The position numbers and the translations under genes were made by a program. From assembly GCA_020746875.1 (NCBI GenBank), contig JAGTJL010000016.1, positions 496,001-560,000 on the forward strand: a stretch of DNA of 64,000 nt. The letters are read 5' to 3'. The first letter of the stretch is position 1. Each line of letters starts with the position of its first letter. The stretch is from Rhexocercosporidium sp. MPI-PUGE-AT-0058. Taxonomy: Eukaryota; Ascomycota; Leotiomycetes; Helotiales. Of this stretch, positions 11,170 to 22,552 are shown one piece after another. Below the pieces are notes generated by a model. That model did no database searches. It saw only the letters and a list, made by a program, of their open reading frames with translations, and was not told the DNA's origin.

Positions 11170-12296
11170 TTCGAATTGAGGTGGGGGTTTGTGTTGTAGT
11201 TTCGAGACGCCGTTGGCGAGATTTTTTTCTTGGTGTTGTGGAAATTTTTGGGGTGATGGCATTTCAAAATGCGAAATTTTGTCATCTGTCGCCTGGAATA
11301 GAACTTGAAGCGATGTTTTCACCCTGGATATTCAAGGTTTCCTATTGGCACCTCCCCTTTGCTTCAATCACTTTCTCGAAATTCACTTCAATTGAAGTCA
11401 CGTGCATGGGCAGAAGATTGACTTCCAGATGATGGGTCAGAGGCCATGTCAGTTTCCGGCTTTAGCTAGCTCAAGTTAAAAACATATACTTAGTTAGTTA
11501 AAGGTGTGGGTGTCCTTATTTGTACCCTTTGAGTAGAGGTCTGCGTATCAGGTTCAGAGAGAAAGGTATTCTGATATGGTCAAATTATGATATTGCACAG
11601 TTACATACAAATTGGAAAAAGAACACAAGCAGACTAAACCCCATACAATGGAGCCATTACTATTAAATACATATATTCAAACACCTGTAGACGAGGGGCA
11701 CATAGCATACAACCTATTTCCAATCAGAAGCAAAGAAACATATCAACAGAAGGATTACATCTAGTGCCGTCAAAAGTCTAGCGCCAGGCAATATTATTAG
11801 ATAGCATTGGGTCGTACTCTCTTCCACGTCACCGTCTTGTTGCTTTAGTATTTTAGCGTATACTTCTCAATCCGGTGTATCTCAGAAGATACCAATACAG
11901 CAGAGACGTGGGGGTCCTACACCTCTTGCACATAAATAAATTGGTCAGTCACCACGGTCTCTTCGCTTGATAGTAAATCAAGAGCCGGACCCGGCGCATA
12001 CAAACCGGGGGCAGGAAATACAAGGAGAGGAAAGACTGGTTTAGGCGAGAACCTGGGGGCATGTCTGTAATGAATATGTCATTTTCCCCTTTGGAAAAAG
12101 GTCCAGGCCCAATAAGTCTCCCTGTACTCATAGCAGTCAGTTAGTCCAATGAAGGTATCAGTGACACTCATGTGGAGAGGCTTACATCCTGCTGCAACAC
12201 TTAGAAGAAAATCTGTCGATCGGATCACACTTTTTGGTCAAGCAAACTTACTCGCATGAACGGTCGGGGCATCTGGATACCCGCACTTAAATGCAC
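11170..12296. other. Mostly non-coding, about 1.1 kb
   Basis: No convincing gene. A minus-strand frame at 12131-11949 (TGRLIGPGPFSKGEN...) could be a downstream exon of the doubtful gene at 12297-12623, but no clean splice path was found. Confidence 0.3.
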
Positions 12297-12313
12297 TCAG
12301 CACTCAGCACTCA
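12293..12313. repeat. Three perfect copies of a 7-bp unit
   Basis: GCACTCA occurs three times head to tail at the 3' end of the hypothetical frame. A 7-bp unit shifts the reading frame with each copy gained. Confidence 0.85.
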
Positions 12314-12623
12314 TCCTTCCCTTGCCATAAAGTACTTTATAAAGGATCCTGTTCAGATGTTGTCCCAGTTCCAAAATCTCTCCGCAAATATGCTTAGGAA
12401 TGGAAGCGTAAGATCTTACAGGAGCCAGAGTGGCGGGGTCGCACAAATCAGTCATTATAGCAATTCGATTGAGGTTATGATATGTCCAGGCTCCTAGCAC
12501 CCCCGGGGCGATGGAGTCCGGGTATCCCAAAATATTGTAAGCCGTAGTGTTGATTTTCCTGGCTAGGCGAGCTCGTTTCGGATGCACGTGAGCCGTTTTT
12601 GCCTTGAGGGAAGGCTGTGACAT
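12297..12623 (-). CDS. Small hypothetical protein, doubtful
   Basis: An uninterrupted 108-codon frame starts MSQPSLKAKTAHVHPKR and ends MSAEC. It has no recognised domain. Its last codons fall in a perfect three-fold tandem repeat of GCACTCA (12293-12313). Removing two copies would let the frame run on into SAFKCGYPDAPTVHA followed by a GTAAGT donor, so this may be a longer gene truncated by repeat expansion. It is equally possible that it is not a gene. Confidence 0.25.
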   Translation of the reverse strand: MSQPSLKAKTAHVHPKRARLARKINTTAYNILGYPDSIAPGVLGAWTYHNLNRIAIMTDLCDPATLAPVRSYASIPKHICGEILELGQHLNRILYKVLYGKGRMSAEC

Positions 12624-13481
12624 TGTGGGAGGGGCACGATCAAAAATAATTGGTGATTCCTTGCTTCGGACAAGGTGATTGTAGATAATTATTAAGAGCA
12701 AGGTAGATGAATTATATCGACTAAAAGGGTTTCATATACAAAGCCGCGTGCTCTCATGTTGAATCGTCAAAGGACAACAGACGGGATGCCAGATACGGAG
12801 ATCGAAATTGTTCATGACCCAGTCTCTACAAATATGAGTTGCCGTTTAGTCACAGAGAATTTCAAAAATAGAAGTGCAAGTGAGCATACTTAGGTGACAT
12901 ATTTGATCCTGAGTCCTGACTATGATACTTGTTGAAGACATTTGATTATTGAGCATGTAGCAAAACAATGCAAAATCAACATCCCAAAAGAAATGCAGGC
13001 AATCTACCGATGACAACTGGTCAAACTCCATTATACTTACCCCCAAAAAAACATTCTCCAGATCCGCAGCTTGTTCTTGAGCGCGAGGTGGAATTTGCCG
13101 GCATCCATCTTCCTCATAACACTTGTCAGAACCGTGTCAAATGAGGGAAGTCTCAATATCATGCCAAGATCGAATCAAGGCCGCAGCTGCGAATAGCAAT
13201 CGCTAGGCTAAACGAACTTCTTCTAGCGACAGCCTGGAGGTACCATGTCATCGATACTGGCAATTGCTCACAGTTTGAAAGTCCCCTGACTGATATTTCC
13301 ATGGTCAAAGGCAATAATGAATGCATGCCCAGGGTCAGGTCTTGCTTCCAAAATGCCATTGTGGTCATTAAATCTCGCGTTGCACTGGGTCTTGTTCGAT
13401 GGCCCACCTCTCATAGCGGATATAGCCAGCAGCCGAGTACCCTTTCCAATAATTAGAGACAGCCAGAAATGGAGTGCTCCT
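12624..13481. other. Intergenic, no gene seen
   Basis: About 860 bp downstream of FRG1. Short ORFs only, none with recognisable content. Confidence 0.4.
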
Positions 13482-14356
13482 TCAACTGTATTTGTCGTGC
13501 TTGTTCTTGACCTTGATAAGCAACAAAGCTTCATGGTAATCCCCTTCCCTCCTGGCCTTCTTCAGCTTCCTAACCTCGTCATCCTCCAGCCTTCTACCAA
13601 CAGCCTCTTCCAGCTCTTTCCTACTGATCTTCTCTCTCGCCTTCTCCTCTTTCGACGCCTTCAATTTCGGCTTAAACCGTGCTTGCATGCGTATCCGGAA
13701 CGTGGTGTTGAAAGTAGTAGCTTCCGCATCACCTCGGACTTCAGGTAGGGCACTCGATTTCGACGATGTCGAGGGTTTGATTGTAAGAAATGTGTCGCGT
13801 AGGGTTTGTATCTGGAATGTGCCTGGTGTGTCGGCTGTGGGTATTGAGAGGAAGGATTCGAGAGGCGATACAGCTTCTGTGTTGGCTGATAGGATACCAT
13901 ATTTGTCGCAACTTAGATATCTTGACAAGGTCAGTAACGTGCTCTTCCCGGATGACTCTCGACCTACCTTCCATGATGACCCTTGAAGCTGAACGTCTCT
14001 GTGCCTGCTACCCTATTCGCAATCCAGACCTGCCGAACATCGTGGGGTTCTGCCGTTGAAGGATCGTCATTGATGATATTCTCTAGAGCGCTCGTAAAGA
14101 CCTGGCCATTCGTATCGCAGGCTATACAACTCGGAGGATCCGAAGGTAATACCAGGACAATAGGTCCCACAACATCTCCTGCAGCTTCTGCTGTCACCCA
14201 ACTATCGTCGTCCACGGCGGCGTCCTCGTCGGTCTTGGAGACAGCCAGTTGCTTTGAAGAAGAGCCGCCTTCCTCATCTCCAAATTTTTCAGCCACGTCC
14301 ACGCGCTTCCTCTTCTTGACCTTCTTGTCGCCTTTGAATGTCAATGGTTTGACCAT
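13482..14356 (-). CDS. frg1: FRG1 family protein
   Basis: FRG1 proteins are actin- and RNA-associated nuclear proteins with a beta-trefoil fold, linked to pre-mRNA processing. Two exons (14356-13968, 13920-13482) flank a 47-bp intron (GTAGGT, TTACTGAC branch, AAG) and give 275 aa. The N-terminus MVKPLTFKGDKKVKKRKR is the typical FRG1 opening with a basic nuclear signal. The trefoil region (PSDPPSCIACDTNGQVF, RYLSCDKYGILSA, SPLESFLSIP, TFQIQ) is followed by a Lys-rich C-terminus (RFKPKLKASKEEKAREKISR). The longer frame upstream of 14356 is dropped because MVKPL matches the family start. It is divergent from the oxygenase gene. Confidence 0.88.
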
Positions 14357-14589
14357 ATTGTGGAGCTGTTTAGTTGCTGTGAGTGGTATGGCGGATATAA
14401 ATTCGAGATGTCGACCTTCCAAATCGAGGAACTTGGTGCGCTAGACCCGAATGAGCGACCCCTCCAAAACGTCGGGCTACTCCGACTTCCTCTCCTCCGT
14501 AAAAGCCAGCCGATATAAAATTTCTAACAGAAGCCATACTTTCCTTCTTCTCTTCATTCATCCTTTTTCTTCCGGATTTTTATTCTAGT
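14357..14589. promoter_or_regulatory. Divergent promoter between frg1 and the 2OG oxygenase gene
   Basis: Only 233 bp separate the two divergent start codons, so both genes must share this control region. It contains pyrimidine-rich tracts just before the oxygenase start (CTTCCTTCTTCTCTTCATTC). No TATA box was recognised. Confidence 0.5.
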
Positions 14590-15814
14590 ATGGCTAGTGC
14601 TGCAGTAACAGTCAGTCTTGACGACTTGAAAAATGGTATGTCTATATCTGCTAATTCCTATGCTATGCCCAGGCGCATCAACACCCTCAAAACTCGTCGG
14701 CTGACCCAAGCAGGCAATGTCTCTTTTCAGACTTTAGTCGATGCCTTTGGGCCAGACTCGTTGGGCATCATAATAGTAAAAGATGTCCCAGAAGAGTTCG
14801 TACAGCTAAGACATCGCCTGCTATCCTACTCATCCTACCTTGGAAACCTCCCTCAGTTCCGTCTCGGTAAAGCGATCAGCCTCCTATCCGAGTCTTTGCC
14901 ACTGACAACAAACAGACAAAATCGAGAACCCTGCCTCGAAATACCTGACAGGATGGTCTCGAGGCAAAGAGACCCTCAAGAATGGTCAGATCGATACTCA
15001 TAAAGGCTCTTTCTACGCCAACTGTGCCTTCTACGTTGATCCCTCCCTCGACTGCGCCAAACCAACCGAGGAGTTCTCCCCAGCCAACTTCCCAGAATAT
15101 CTCAGCCCCAACCTCTGGCCTAGCAATATTGCTGGCTTCAAAGAGACTTTTGAGGATCTTTGCCGGCTCATCATCGACACCGCCGTCTTGGTCGCAAGAG
15201 CATGTGATCAGTATGCCTTGAAGGAAATCCCAGACTATAAGCCAGGATACCTCGAGCACGTAGTCAAGACCTCAACCACGACCAAAGCAAGACTTCTCCA
15301 TTACTTCCCAGCGGATGTAGAGGACAGGGAAGACGCCAACGATGATGACTGGTGTGCTACACATCTTGATCACGGATGTCTGACTGGCTTAACTTCCGCT
15401 ATGTTCATCAACGAGACCAAGCAGGTTCCTGCGATCCCTATCACATACTCGTACAACCCGCGCTACTTGCCTACTCTTGCGGAGCTCGACTCATCACCCG
15501 ACCCGACTGCGGGTCTCTACATCCAATCTCGCAGTGGGGAGACGGTACAGGTGAAGATCCCAAGGGACTGTATTGCATTCCAGACCGGCGAGGCGCTAGA
15601 GAGGATCACAAAGGGTAAATTCAAGGCTGTACCGCATTATGTGAGGGGAGTACGGCCGGGTGTGGCGGGTGGTGAGAATGAGGGGGGGAAGATTGCGAGG
15701 AATACTCTAGCGGTGTTCACGCAGCCAAACCTTGGCGAGATTGTGGATTTGGATCAGGATATCAGTTTTGGGGAGTTTGCAAGAGGGATCGTGGAGAAGA
15801 ACACTACGAAGTGA
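14590..15814 (+). CDS. 2-oxoglutarate/Fe(II)-dependent oxygenase-like protein
   Basis: Exons 14590-14635, 14714-14866 and 14916-15814 (introns 78 and 49 bp) give 365 aa. The fold resembles the isopenicillin N synthase/clavaminate synthase group. It opens with a short DIOX-N-like region (LGIIIVKDVPEEFVQLRHRLLSYS). The iron ligands would be H216 and D218 in THLDHG and H307 in AVPHYVRG. The helix LTGLTSAMF after HxD is typical of a fungal family of unassigned oxygenases. The usual distal Arg for 2OG is not obvious (ARNTLAVFTQPN carries an R), so the co-substrate is uncertain. The first intron ends at AAGCAG after a CTGAC branch; an earlier AG would give a 37-bp intron and a stop. Confidence 0.82.
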
Positions 15815-16008
15815 GGTTGATTGTATGGAGCGTGGTTCATTGGATTCTAGTAGACGCTAAATCCGTTTTGCTCTCGATCCTCTCTACCATCAATACATTG
15901 TACTTGGTATATGTTCCTCCCAGTAACGATTGTACCCTTCATTTTGCGCCTTGCTGCTGTTCTTGCTCTGCCATACTGAACGAAATTCGTCCCTGGTCTC
16001 AAGTGAGA

Positions 16009-17610
16009 CTACTCCATAGCACGAGTATTCTGTCTAGCCATCATCCTCATCTGCTGCGAATAATCACCACAAGTATCATTCTCATCATCAGCAGGCTTCT
16101 TAGCCGGCGCCTCATCTGCATCAATGTTCTCCATCTCATCGAGCAGCATTTTGAGTTGGGCCGTGAGAACCTTCAACAGGTGATTGTTCTGAAGATGTTC
16201 TGGCACGTCAACTATAGGGAGGGTTCGCTTCTTTGGAGCAGGCGTTTCCTTCCCTGCAGTTCCGGCCTTCTTATCAGTCTCAACAGCGGCATCCTTCTCC
16301 ACAGACGCCGCCTCATGCTCGACGAGGACAGGGTCAGAGTCAGTGCTACTCTTCGCATCCTCAGCCTGCACCTCCTCTTCCTCCACACCACCACCCCTCG
16401 CAATAGTCAAAAGTGCAATGACGAAAAGCTCCTTCATATACGCAAAGCTAAACCCCTCACTCAATTTTCCAATCACTCCACACAAATCTTCGTGGAACTC
16501 GACCAGACGGCTTTCAAGCAGCTTCTTCCTCCAGAACTGGCAGTACGCAACGCGTTCCTCCTCGTTCGGGATCTTGAAGTGGTATTTGCGATCGAAGCGG
16601 GAAGGGCGCTTGGAGATAGCGGGATCGAGACTATTGAGATGGTTTGTAGAGCCAATCATTAGGATCCCGTCATTCGATTCGAGGCCGTCGACTTCGTTGA
16701 GAAAGTAGCTGCGCGTTTTGTCGGTGACGAGGCTGTCCAGGTCCTCGAATATGAGGAGACAAGGCGCCATCACGCGGGCGTGGCTGAAAATCTGACGGAT
16801 GGAGTACTTGGGTCCTTGGCAGGCGTCGAAGGATTTGACGTACAGCGAAGGGACAGGGTCGGGCCGGGCGCCGAGGGCGTTGATTAACGCTTTGAGAGAG
16901 ATGGTTTTGCCGTTTCCAGGAACGCCGTGGAGGATTAGACCGCGCTTCCAAGGGACGGCGAGACTCTTGTATAGATCCTTGTTGTCGAAGAAGCCTTGGA
17001 CATCTTCGATGAGGTTGGCTTTCATGGTTGGGTTGAGGATCACTTCGTCCCAGGAGGCACCTTGAACACTTGCCCAGAGTTCCCTATCCTTCGACCAGTG
17101 TGCATCATCAAAGACGTAGATCTCCTTGTGGAGCTCAGTTGTCCATGCTCCGACGGCGAAGAGAAGGTCGTCTGTGGCTGCAGAGTTTTGGGCATCGCCT
17201 TGCTTGCGCGGCGATAGCACGTAGTATACGCGGAAAGGGCTCATGTATTCGGACCACTTGACCTCGTAGATTATGTACTCGGCCTCCTTCCAGGTCAACG
17301 TCCATCGAGAAAAGCGATTTTCGTCCTTGAGTTTCCCGGTACCCTTACGACGAGGGACGGGGGCCACGTAGGTGCGGGTGACATCGAAGAGTTCGCCACA
17401 GTCCTTGGTGATTTTGGCATGTCCTGCTCTGGCATACCCAACGAGGTCACACTTTTTGGGGTCGGAGCATGTAACATGGGAGTCTGGATGGGCTTTGCGA
17501 ATGTGTTCGAACATCATGAGTTCGGTTCCCTTTCGCTGGGCACCGAAGTGTTGTTTGAGGCCATGGAAGACGGCCTGTTGGCCAACCTCGATTGATGCTT
17601 GTTCGGCCAT
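16009..17610 (-). CDS. AAA ATPase, BCS1-like
   Basis: A single uninterrupted 533-aa frame. The AAA module has Walker A GVPGNGKT (229-236), Walker B LLIFED (285-290), sensor-1 GSTN (320-323) and the RPSRFDRKY arginine-finger region. These features are shared with BCS1-like and other fungal AAA proteins of unknown role. There is no mitochondrial targeting sequence or BCS1 transmembrane segment, so a cytosolic ATPase is more likely than an Rieske-assembly chaperone. The C-terminus is low-complexity and acidic with a Met-rich end (QQMRMMARQ). The N-terminal 200 residues contain a Cys pair (HVTCSDPKKC) of unknown meaning. Confidence 0.85.
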   Translation of the reverse strand: MAEQASIEVGQQAVFHGLKQHFGAQRKGTELMMFEHIRKAHPDSHVTCSDPKKCDLVGYARAGHAKITKDCGELFDVTRTYVAPVPRRKGTGKLKDENRFSRWTLTWKEAEYIIYEVKWSEYMSPFRVYYVLSPRKQGDAQNSAATDDLLFAVGAWTTELHKEIYVFDDAHWSKDRELWASVQGASWDEVILNPTMKANLIEDVQGFFDNKDLYKSLAVPWKRGLILHGVPGNGKTISLKALINALGARPDPVPSLYVKSFDACQGPKYSIRQIFSHARVMAPCLLIFEDLDSLVTDKTRSYFLNEVDGLESNDGILMIGSTNHLNSLDPAISKRPSRFDRKYHFKIPNEEERVAYCQFWRKKLLESRLVEFHEDLCGVIGKLSEGFSFAYMKELFVIALLTIARGGGVEEEEVQAEDAKSSTDSDPVLVEHEAASVEKDAAVETDKKAGTAGKETPAPKKRTLPIVDVPEHLQNNHLLKVLTAQLKMLLDEMENIDADEAPAKKPADDENDTCGDYSQQMRMMARQNTRAME

Positions 17611-19583
17611 GGTGGGAAATGCTTGAGAGCAAAGGTAGGTTTCAGTAGGTGTTGAATCGAAGTGAAGTAAAGGTTTGTGTTTAAGAAATAGTAAAGAGAA
17701 TAGAATGGAACGAGGAATTGGAAATGGAGATGGAGTGGTTGCTCACAGAGACTTTATAGATATCAGATAGGCAACCGGATCAGGCATCAGTAAGGCAGTT
17801 TGGAGTTCGCACGAGGCATCGACTGCACAAAGACTGCAGAGCACCTGCAGCACCAACAGCAAGTAGCCGTAAGACAACCTCGCCGTCGGGGTGCGGCGTT
17901 GCCTGCAACTCTCGAACCAATAAACTGGACGGTCGGCAGGAAGAGAGATAGGATGATTGGCTCATCCTGCGTCAAACACTATTGTGGAGTACTAACCACG
18001 ACAGTGATGTTGCATGATGGAGGGGTGGTGACCATACACGCGGGAAAGATCTGCCTTGCATCATATGAGTGAAGCTGAGTGCACATATACCCATCTGAAC
18101 TTGAACGAATCGTTGTGTCGAGAAACGTTTGCGTTTGTCTCTGTTCGTCCCCTCCCCTCGGATTCAGATATATCGAATGATCCTCTTCGGGCACACTCTA
18201 AGACTTTCCGAAAGAGGGACATTGCAGAAGGTTGCATCAGCGGGTGTGTGTTTGCAGATCTGACACAAAAACTTGGACTGACTGGATAATATCATCTGGA
18301 ATAAATGAAGTAGTTGGAAGGAAGGAAGCCTAGAGCGATACTTCATGGTAGAATGATCCCCCGAGTGGTTTTCCAAGTTAAAAACGTCCCTTTACAAAAC
18401 TGTATACCTGCTTTTGAGCTTTGATCGTTGGATATTGAGCACAGATGAGAGTCATCGTGGTCGAGGTTGTGGGTAGTTGTGGTGGGTAGGTACTTGTCCC
18501 GTAGTAACTTGATTTCCGCAGGGCTGCCGACCCCTTGCCTGTCAAAGCCACCCGTATGCACAGCTCATGCACCTCCTTTCTTTCGGTCCGGGTACGGGGG
18601 TTTGTATACCCATCGTCTTCCTGCCCTCTTCACTCAGATCTTTGCTCCGACATCACTTAATATCTCTTTTACAAGTCAATCATCCACGATATTCTTTGTC
18701 GATTCTTTAAAAATAACTCAACTTCGCCTTGCATTTCACCAAAGAATTAAATCTCCGGATCGTCAAATGGAGATCAAGTGCTCGCACATCATCGTCACTG
18801 GCGCCACGGCCCAACGATTGGCGGCGCCACTATCTACCGTATCTGAGTGCAGGCATGGGAAATCTTGATCTTAGCATGTGAAGCCGGTCTGAGATGGCGC
18901 GTTCTTCGGGGTACTGTAGCACAGGGAATCTCTCCCCTGCAGTAGCTCCACTAAGCTCACTAGAACGGAAAATGTACCTTGGCAGTGCGTTTCACAAGCC
19001 CTCAGCGAAGCCAACTCAACAAAGCTCTCACCAGGCCAACCTTGCCTTTCGGTACTTTGACATTACACTTTGAGTTTTGATTGATTCTCAGTTGATACTT
19101 GGTGCATTTTATTACTGGTTTTGTAGGTTAAAAATCTGTAGGAAATGCTAATTACGAAGAACTTCATCACTCCCAGCATGTTCCAGCCTTTCCTGTTCCT
19201 GATCCTGGACGACCGATCCTACCTAGCTTGATCGACGCAGGATGGATAGCCCAGATGCTACTCAAAATAGCGCATCCGGCCCCCTCCCCCTCCTCCCTTT
19301 GCTCTCCACTATTTCAGCCCCTCCCCAGCCAATGCAAATGCCTGCCTCAAGCTTGCTGCTTCCCTTCAGCATTGACTCAGTCCCATAAATACTGCAGATC
19401 CCACTGGTTTCGAATCATCATATCCCTGACCAGTCCACGCACACAAACAAGGAATCCGAACTGGCTTCCTCTACCTGTTCGTCTGAAATACCAGACCTCT
19501 GTTCTCCTTTTCCTGGATTCGACCTCATCCTTCCTCACCACACTCGTTTTTTTCTGGTTGGATTAATATTTAAGTAACCGATC
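17611..19583. other. Intergenic, about 2 kb between divergent genes
   Basis: This separates the AAA ATPase (minus) from the exo-glucanase (plus) and should contain both promoters. A TATA-like CATAAATA lies near 19384, about 200 bp before the glucanase start, followed by a CT-rich leader. Short ORFs (for example 18467-18868) have no domain content. Confidence 0.4.
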
Positions 19584-21034
19584 ATGTTGTTCAGAAACAT
19601 TTTGGCAGCTGTCTTGTCAGCAGGTGTGGTTACCGCGCTTCCGGCGTCAGTACCTCCTCTACGGGCGTGCATTCTTCGCGTCTTTCCAAATGAGAATGCA
19701 ATCAATGTGTCTAATCTTCTTCACAGAGAACCATTTTCCAAACGGTCAGTTGACTTCAAATGGGGCTCACAAAAAGTTCGGGGTCTCAATATCGGCGGAT
19801 GGCTATTACTAGAGCCATGGATTACACCTTCGATCTTCAAATCTGTGGACCAATCGTTGGGAATAGTGGATGAATTTACTCTCACAGAGAAGTTAGGTAC
19901 GGATGCGACATACAACATCCTAAAGCCACATGTGAGTCTTGAACGTACGACATTAGCGAGGACCATATTAACGAAATTTACAGTGGGACAGTTGGTGCAC
20001 ATTCGCAGACTTTCAAAAGATCGCCAACGCAGGGTTCAATATGGTCAGAATACCAATTGGATACTGGGCATACTCGCTCGATGCTGGAGAACCATACACG
20101 CAAGGAGCGGCGCCATACGTCGATGCAGCAATCGACTGGGCGAGAGGGACTGGACTCAAGATCATCCTGGATCTCCACGGTGCTCCGGGCAGCCAGAACG
20201 GCTTCGACAACTCAGGCCACAAGGTTACAACGCCAGCATGGCAACAGGGCGATACGACTGCTCAAACTCTTGCCGTCTTGAAGACCATGACCGAGAAATA
20301 TGCGCAAACCCAATACCAAGATGTGGTTGTCTCGATTGAGCTTCTCAACGAGCCTTTGAGCTCGGTATTGAACTTCGATAAGCTCAAGCAGTTCTACAGA
20401 GATGGCTTCAACCAAGTCAGGGAAGTTAGCAACACACCGGTCATGTTGCATGATGCGTTTGTGACTCCCAGCACTTGGAATGGATTCCTCTCGGTTTCAG
20501 ACGACAATGCTCAAAATGGTATGTGAAATCAGAATAAACTTTCATTCTCCTGTCTCTAATAAACTCATAGTTGTCGTTGATCACCACGAATACCAAGTCT
20601 TCACCAACGAACTCGTCGCCTTCCAACCATGGCAACATCGCCAACACGTCTGCAACAACATCGGCTCTTTTGCATCAAACTCTGACAAATGGGTCGTCGT
20701 AGGCGAATGGACAGCAGCAATGACAGACTGCGCACCAGCACTGAACGGATACGGAGTTGGTGCACGATATGATGGCACCTATCCAGGCTCCTCATACGTC
20801 GGCTCGTGTGCAGACAAGAACAACATCGCGAACTGGAACGAGACGTTCAAGGGTGACATGAGAGGATATCTCGAGGCTCAATTATCTGCTTTTGAGAGCC
20901 AGACACAGGGATGGGTGTTCTGGAACTTCAAGACTGAGGGTGCGCATGAATGGGATGCTTTCGCTCTTTTGGATGGGGGGATTTTCCCACAGCCTCTAAC
21001 AGATCGCAAATTTGGTGGCATCTGCTCTTCTTAA
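19584..21034 (+). CDS. Secreted exo-beta-1,3-glucanase (GH5)
   Basis: Cleaves beta-1,3-glucan from the non-reducing end in cell-wall remodelling. Proposed exons 19584-19645, 19727-19931, 19984-20518 and 20571-21034 give 421 aa. It has a signal peptide (MLFRNILAAVLSAGVVTALPA), a Kex2-like KR before SVDFKWG, then NIGGWLLLEPWITPS. The acid/base is E212 in LLNEP and the nucleophile E313 in GEW, followed by WVFWNFKTE. Length and order match Exg1/GH5_9. The first intron (19646-19726, GTCAGT...CTAAT...CACAG) is exactly 81 bp with no stop. Retaining it therefore adds 27 residues in frame, and the choice between the two forms cannot be settled by frame alone. Confidence 0.9.
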
Positions 21035-22552
21035 GAATTGGGATGCGGACCTCTGACATGAAGATTTTGATTTGGAATTGGATATAGGGGATAATGGGGT
21101 CTAGCGTAGATAAATTCGTTTATATACTTCGGATGCACATAGAATCTGAGGGATAGAGGCTTGGAACACACAATTTAGAGGAGACAGTCAAAATGTACTA
21201 GATCTCAACACAAGGACTTCGATTTTCTGAACACCTCTTTATCTCAAGGAATGTTACGATTTAATCACGTTCTTCTAGAACAAGTGTCGCGACTTTAGAT
21301 TGAGACATTCCAAGGTCTTCAAATGGAAACAATGCTGTGTTATGTTTAATTTGGTGTGCCAAGACCAGTCGCTGACTAAGACTCAAGATGAACGACATCT
21401 CTTCATTTGGATCCTCTTCTTCGACTTTCCACGTCTCTCCAGAAAATCGATACCAGCTATAAGTGTTAGCAATACCATATTTCTCGATGTCTAAATTGAG
21501 ACGTACTCTGAAATGTTATCTTTAGTGGCGGTGGTCAAACGAGCTTTCCTTTCATGGTATTTCATTTCCAACCTCTTTTCACGTACTCCAGCGTCTTTTG
21601 ATCAGGATATTTGGGCTTCCCTTATGACAATACATCTCTTTTCCTTTTCTTCTTGTGTTTGTATTGCGTCCTCCTCTAGTCCCCCTGCTGGGGTTTCTTT
21701 GCTGTGTTGCCAGAACAAAGGCAGCTGTGCGGTTTTCCTGCGGCACCTGGTGGAACAGACAAAACGGTTCTGAAATATCCTCTGTTATAGTCTTGACCTA
21801 CTAGCATACTCTAAGTCGATGTCGTTCTTCCCAATACATCCTGCTATTTGTTGTTGCCAGTCATGTGTTTACATGTGCGCCTCTGACAGGCTATCTAGAC
21901 TTGATCTTCTCTTCTGCCTTATACATATCTTCATTAATCTAGCTTTTATAAACTGAAGAATTAATTATGTAGCTCTTTGATCGTGGGTAGACCTCATTAA
22001 AGTTCTAATCAACCAACCTCTGCTCTCCTGTGCTGTCCCTTTTCTTCCTTCTCCTCTTGTCTCCCCTGCACTATCCCAACCTGTGATCTTGAAATTCAGG
22101 AGGTGCTTCAGTTTGAGTTCCATTCTATTCCATGATGACTCTGCAGAATATCTCATTGTACCTAGCTTTTGAGCATATCAGGCAGCAAGTAACGGCCTTA
22201 CACTTCTCCGGCGCTAATTCGAGTGCAGCGCTAGCTGAGGAGGCTGATAGAAACAATATCTCACGAGAACTCGAGTATCTCCTCAACCTCACCAACTTTA
22301 TGAACCCTAACGCTAACTTTAATCTGTAAAGAGCCTCGAGGTTGCGGTTTTACTTTGCACACACTGCAGTCTTTAGCAGCTGGTAGTATCATTGTCACCG
22401 TTCTCTTTGCCTTAAACTGCTCAATTCGAGTATGCTCCCAATCCAATGGTGAACAGATCAAATAACTGACAGTTAACAGGGAAGACTTTTGAGTTTCTAT
22501 CACCATCTTATCACGTTGTGAAGTTGAATTCGAACACCAAAGCCTCACTATC
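21035..22552. other. Intergenic, about 1.5 kb
   Basis: 3' region of the glucanase and upstream region of the next plus-strand gene. CT-rich and T-rich tracts occur, but no gene or clear motif. Confidence 0.4.

Noticed and set aside
18467..18868. 133-codon plus-strand frame
   Set aside because: No domain, no leader or splice context, in a promoter-like region.
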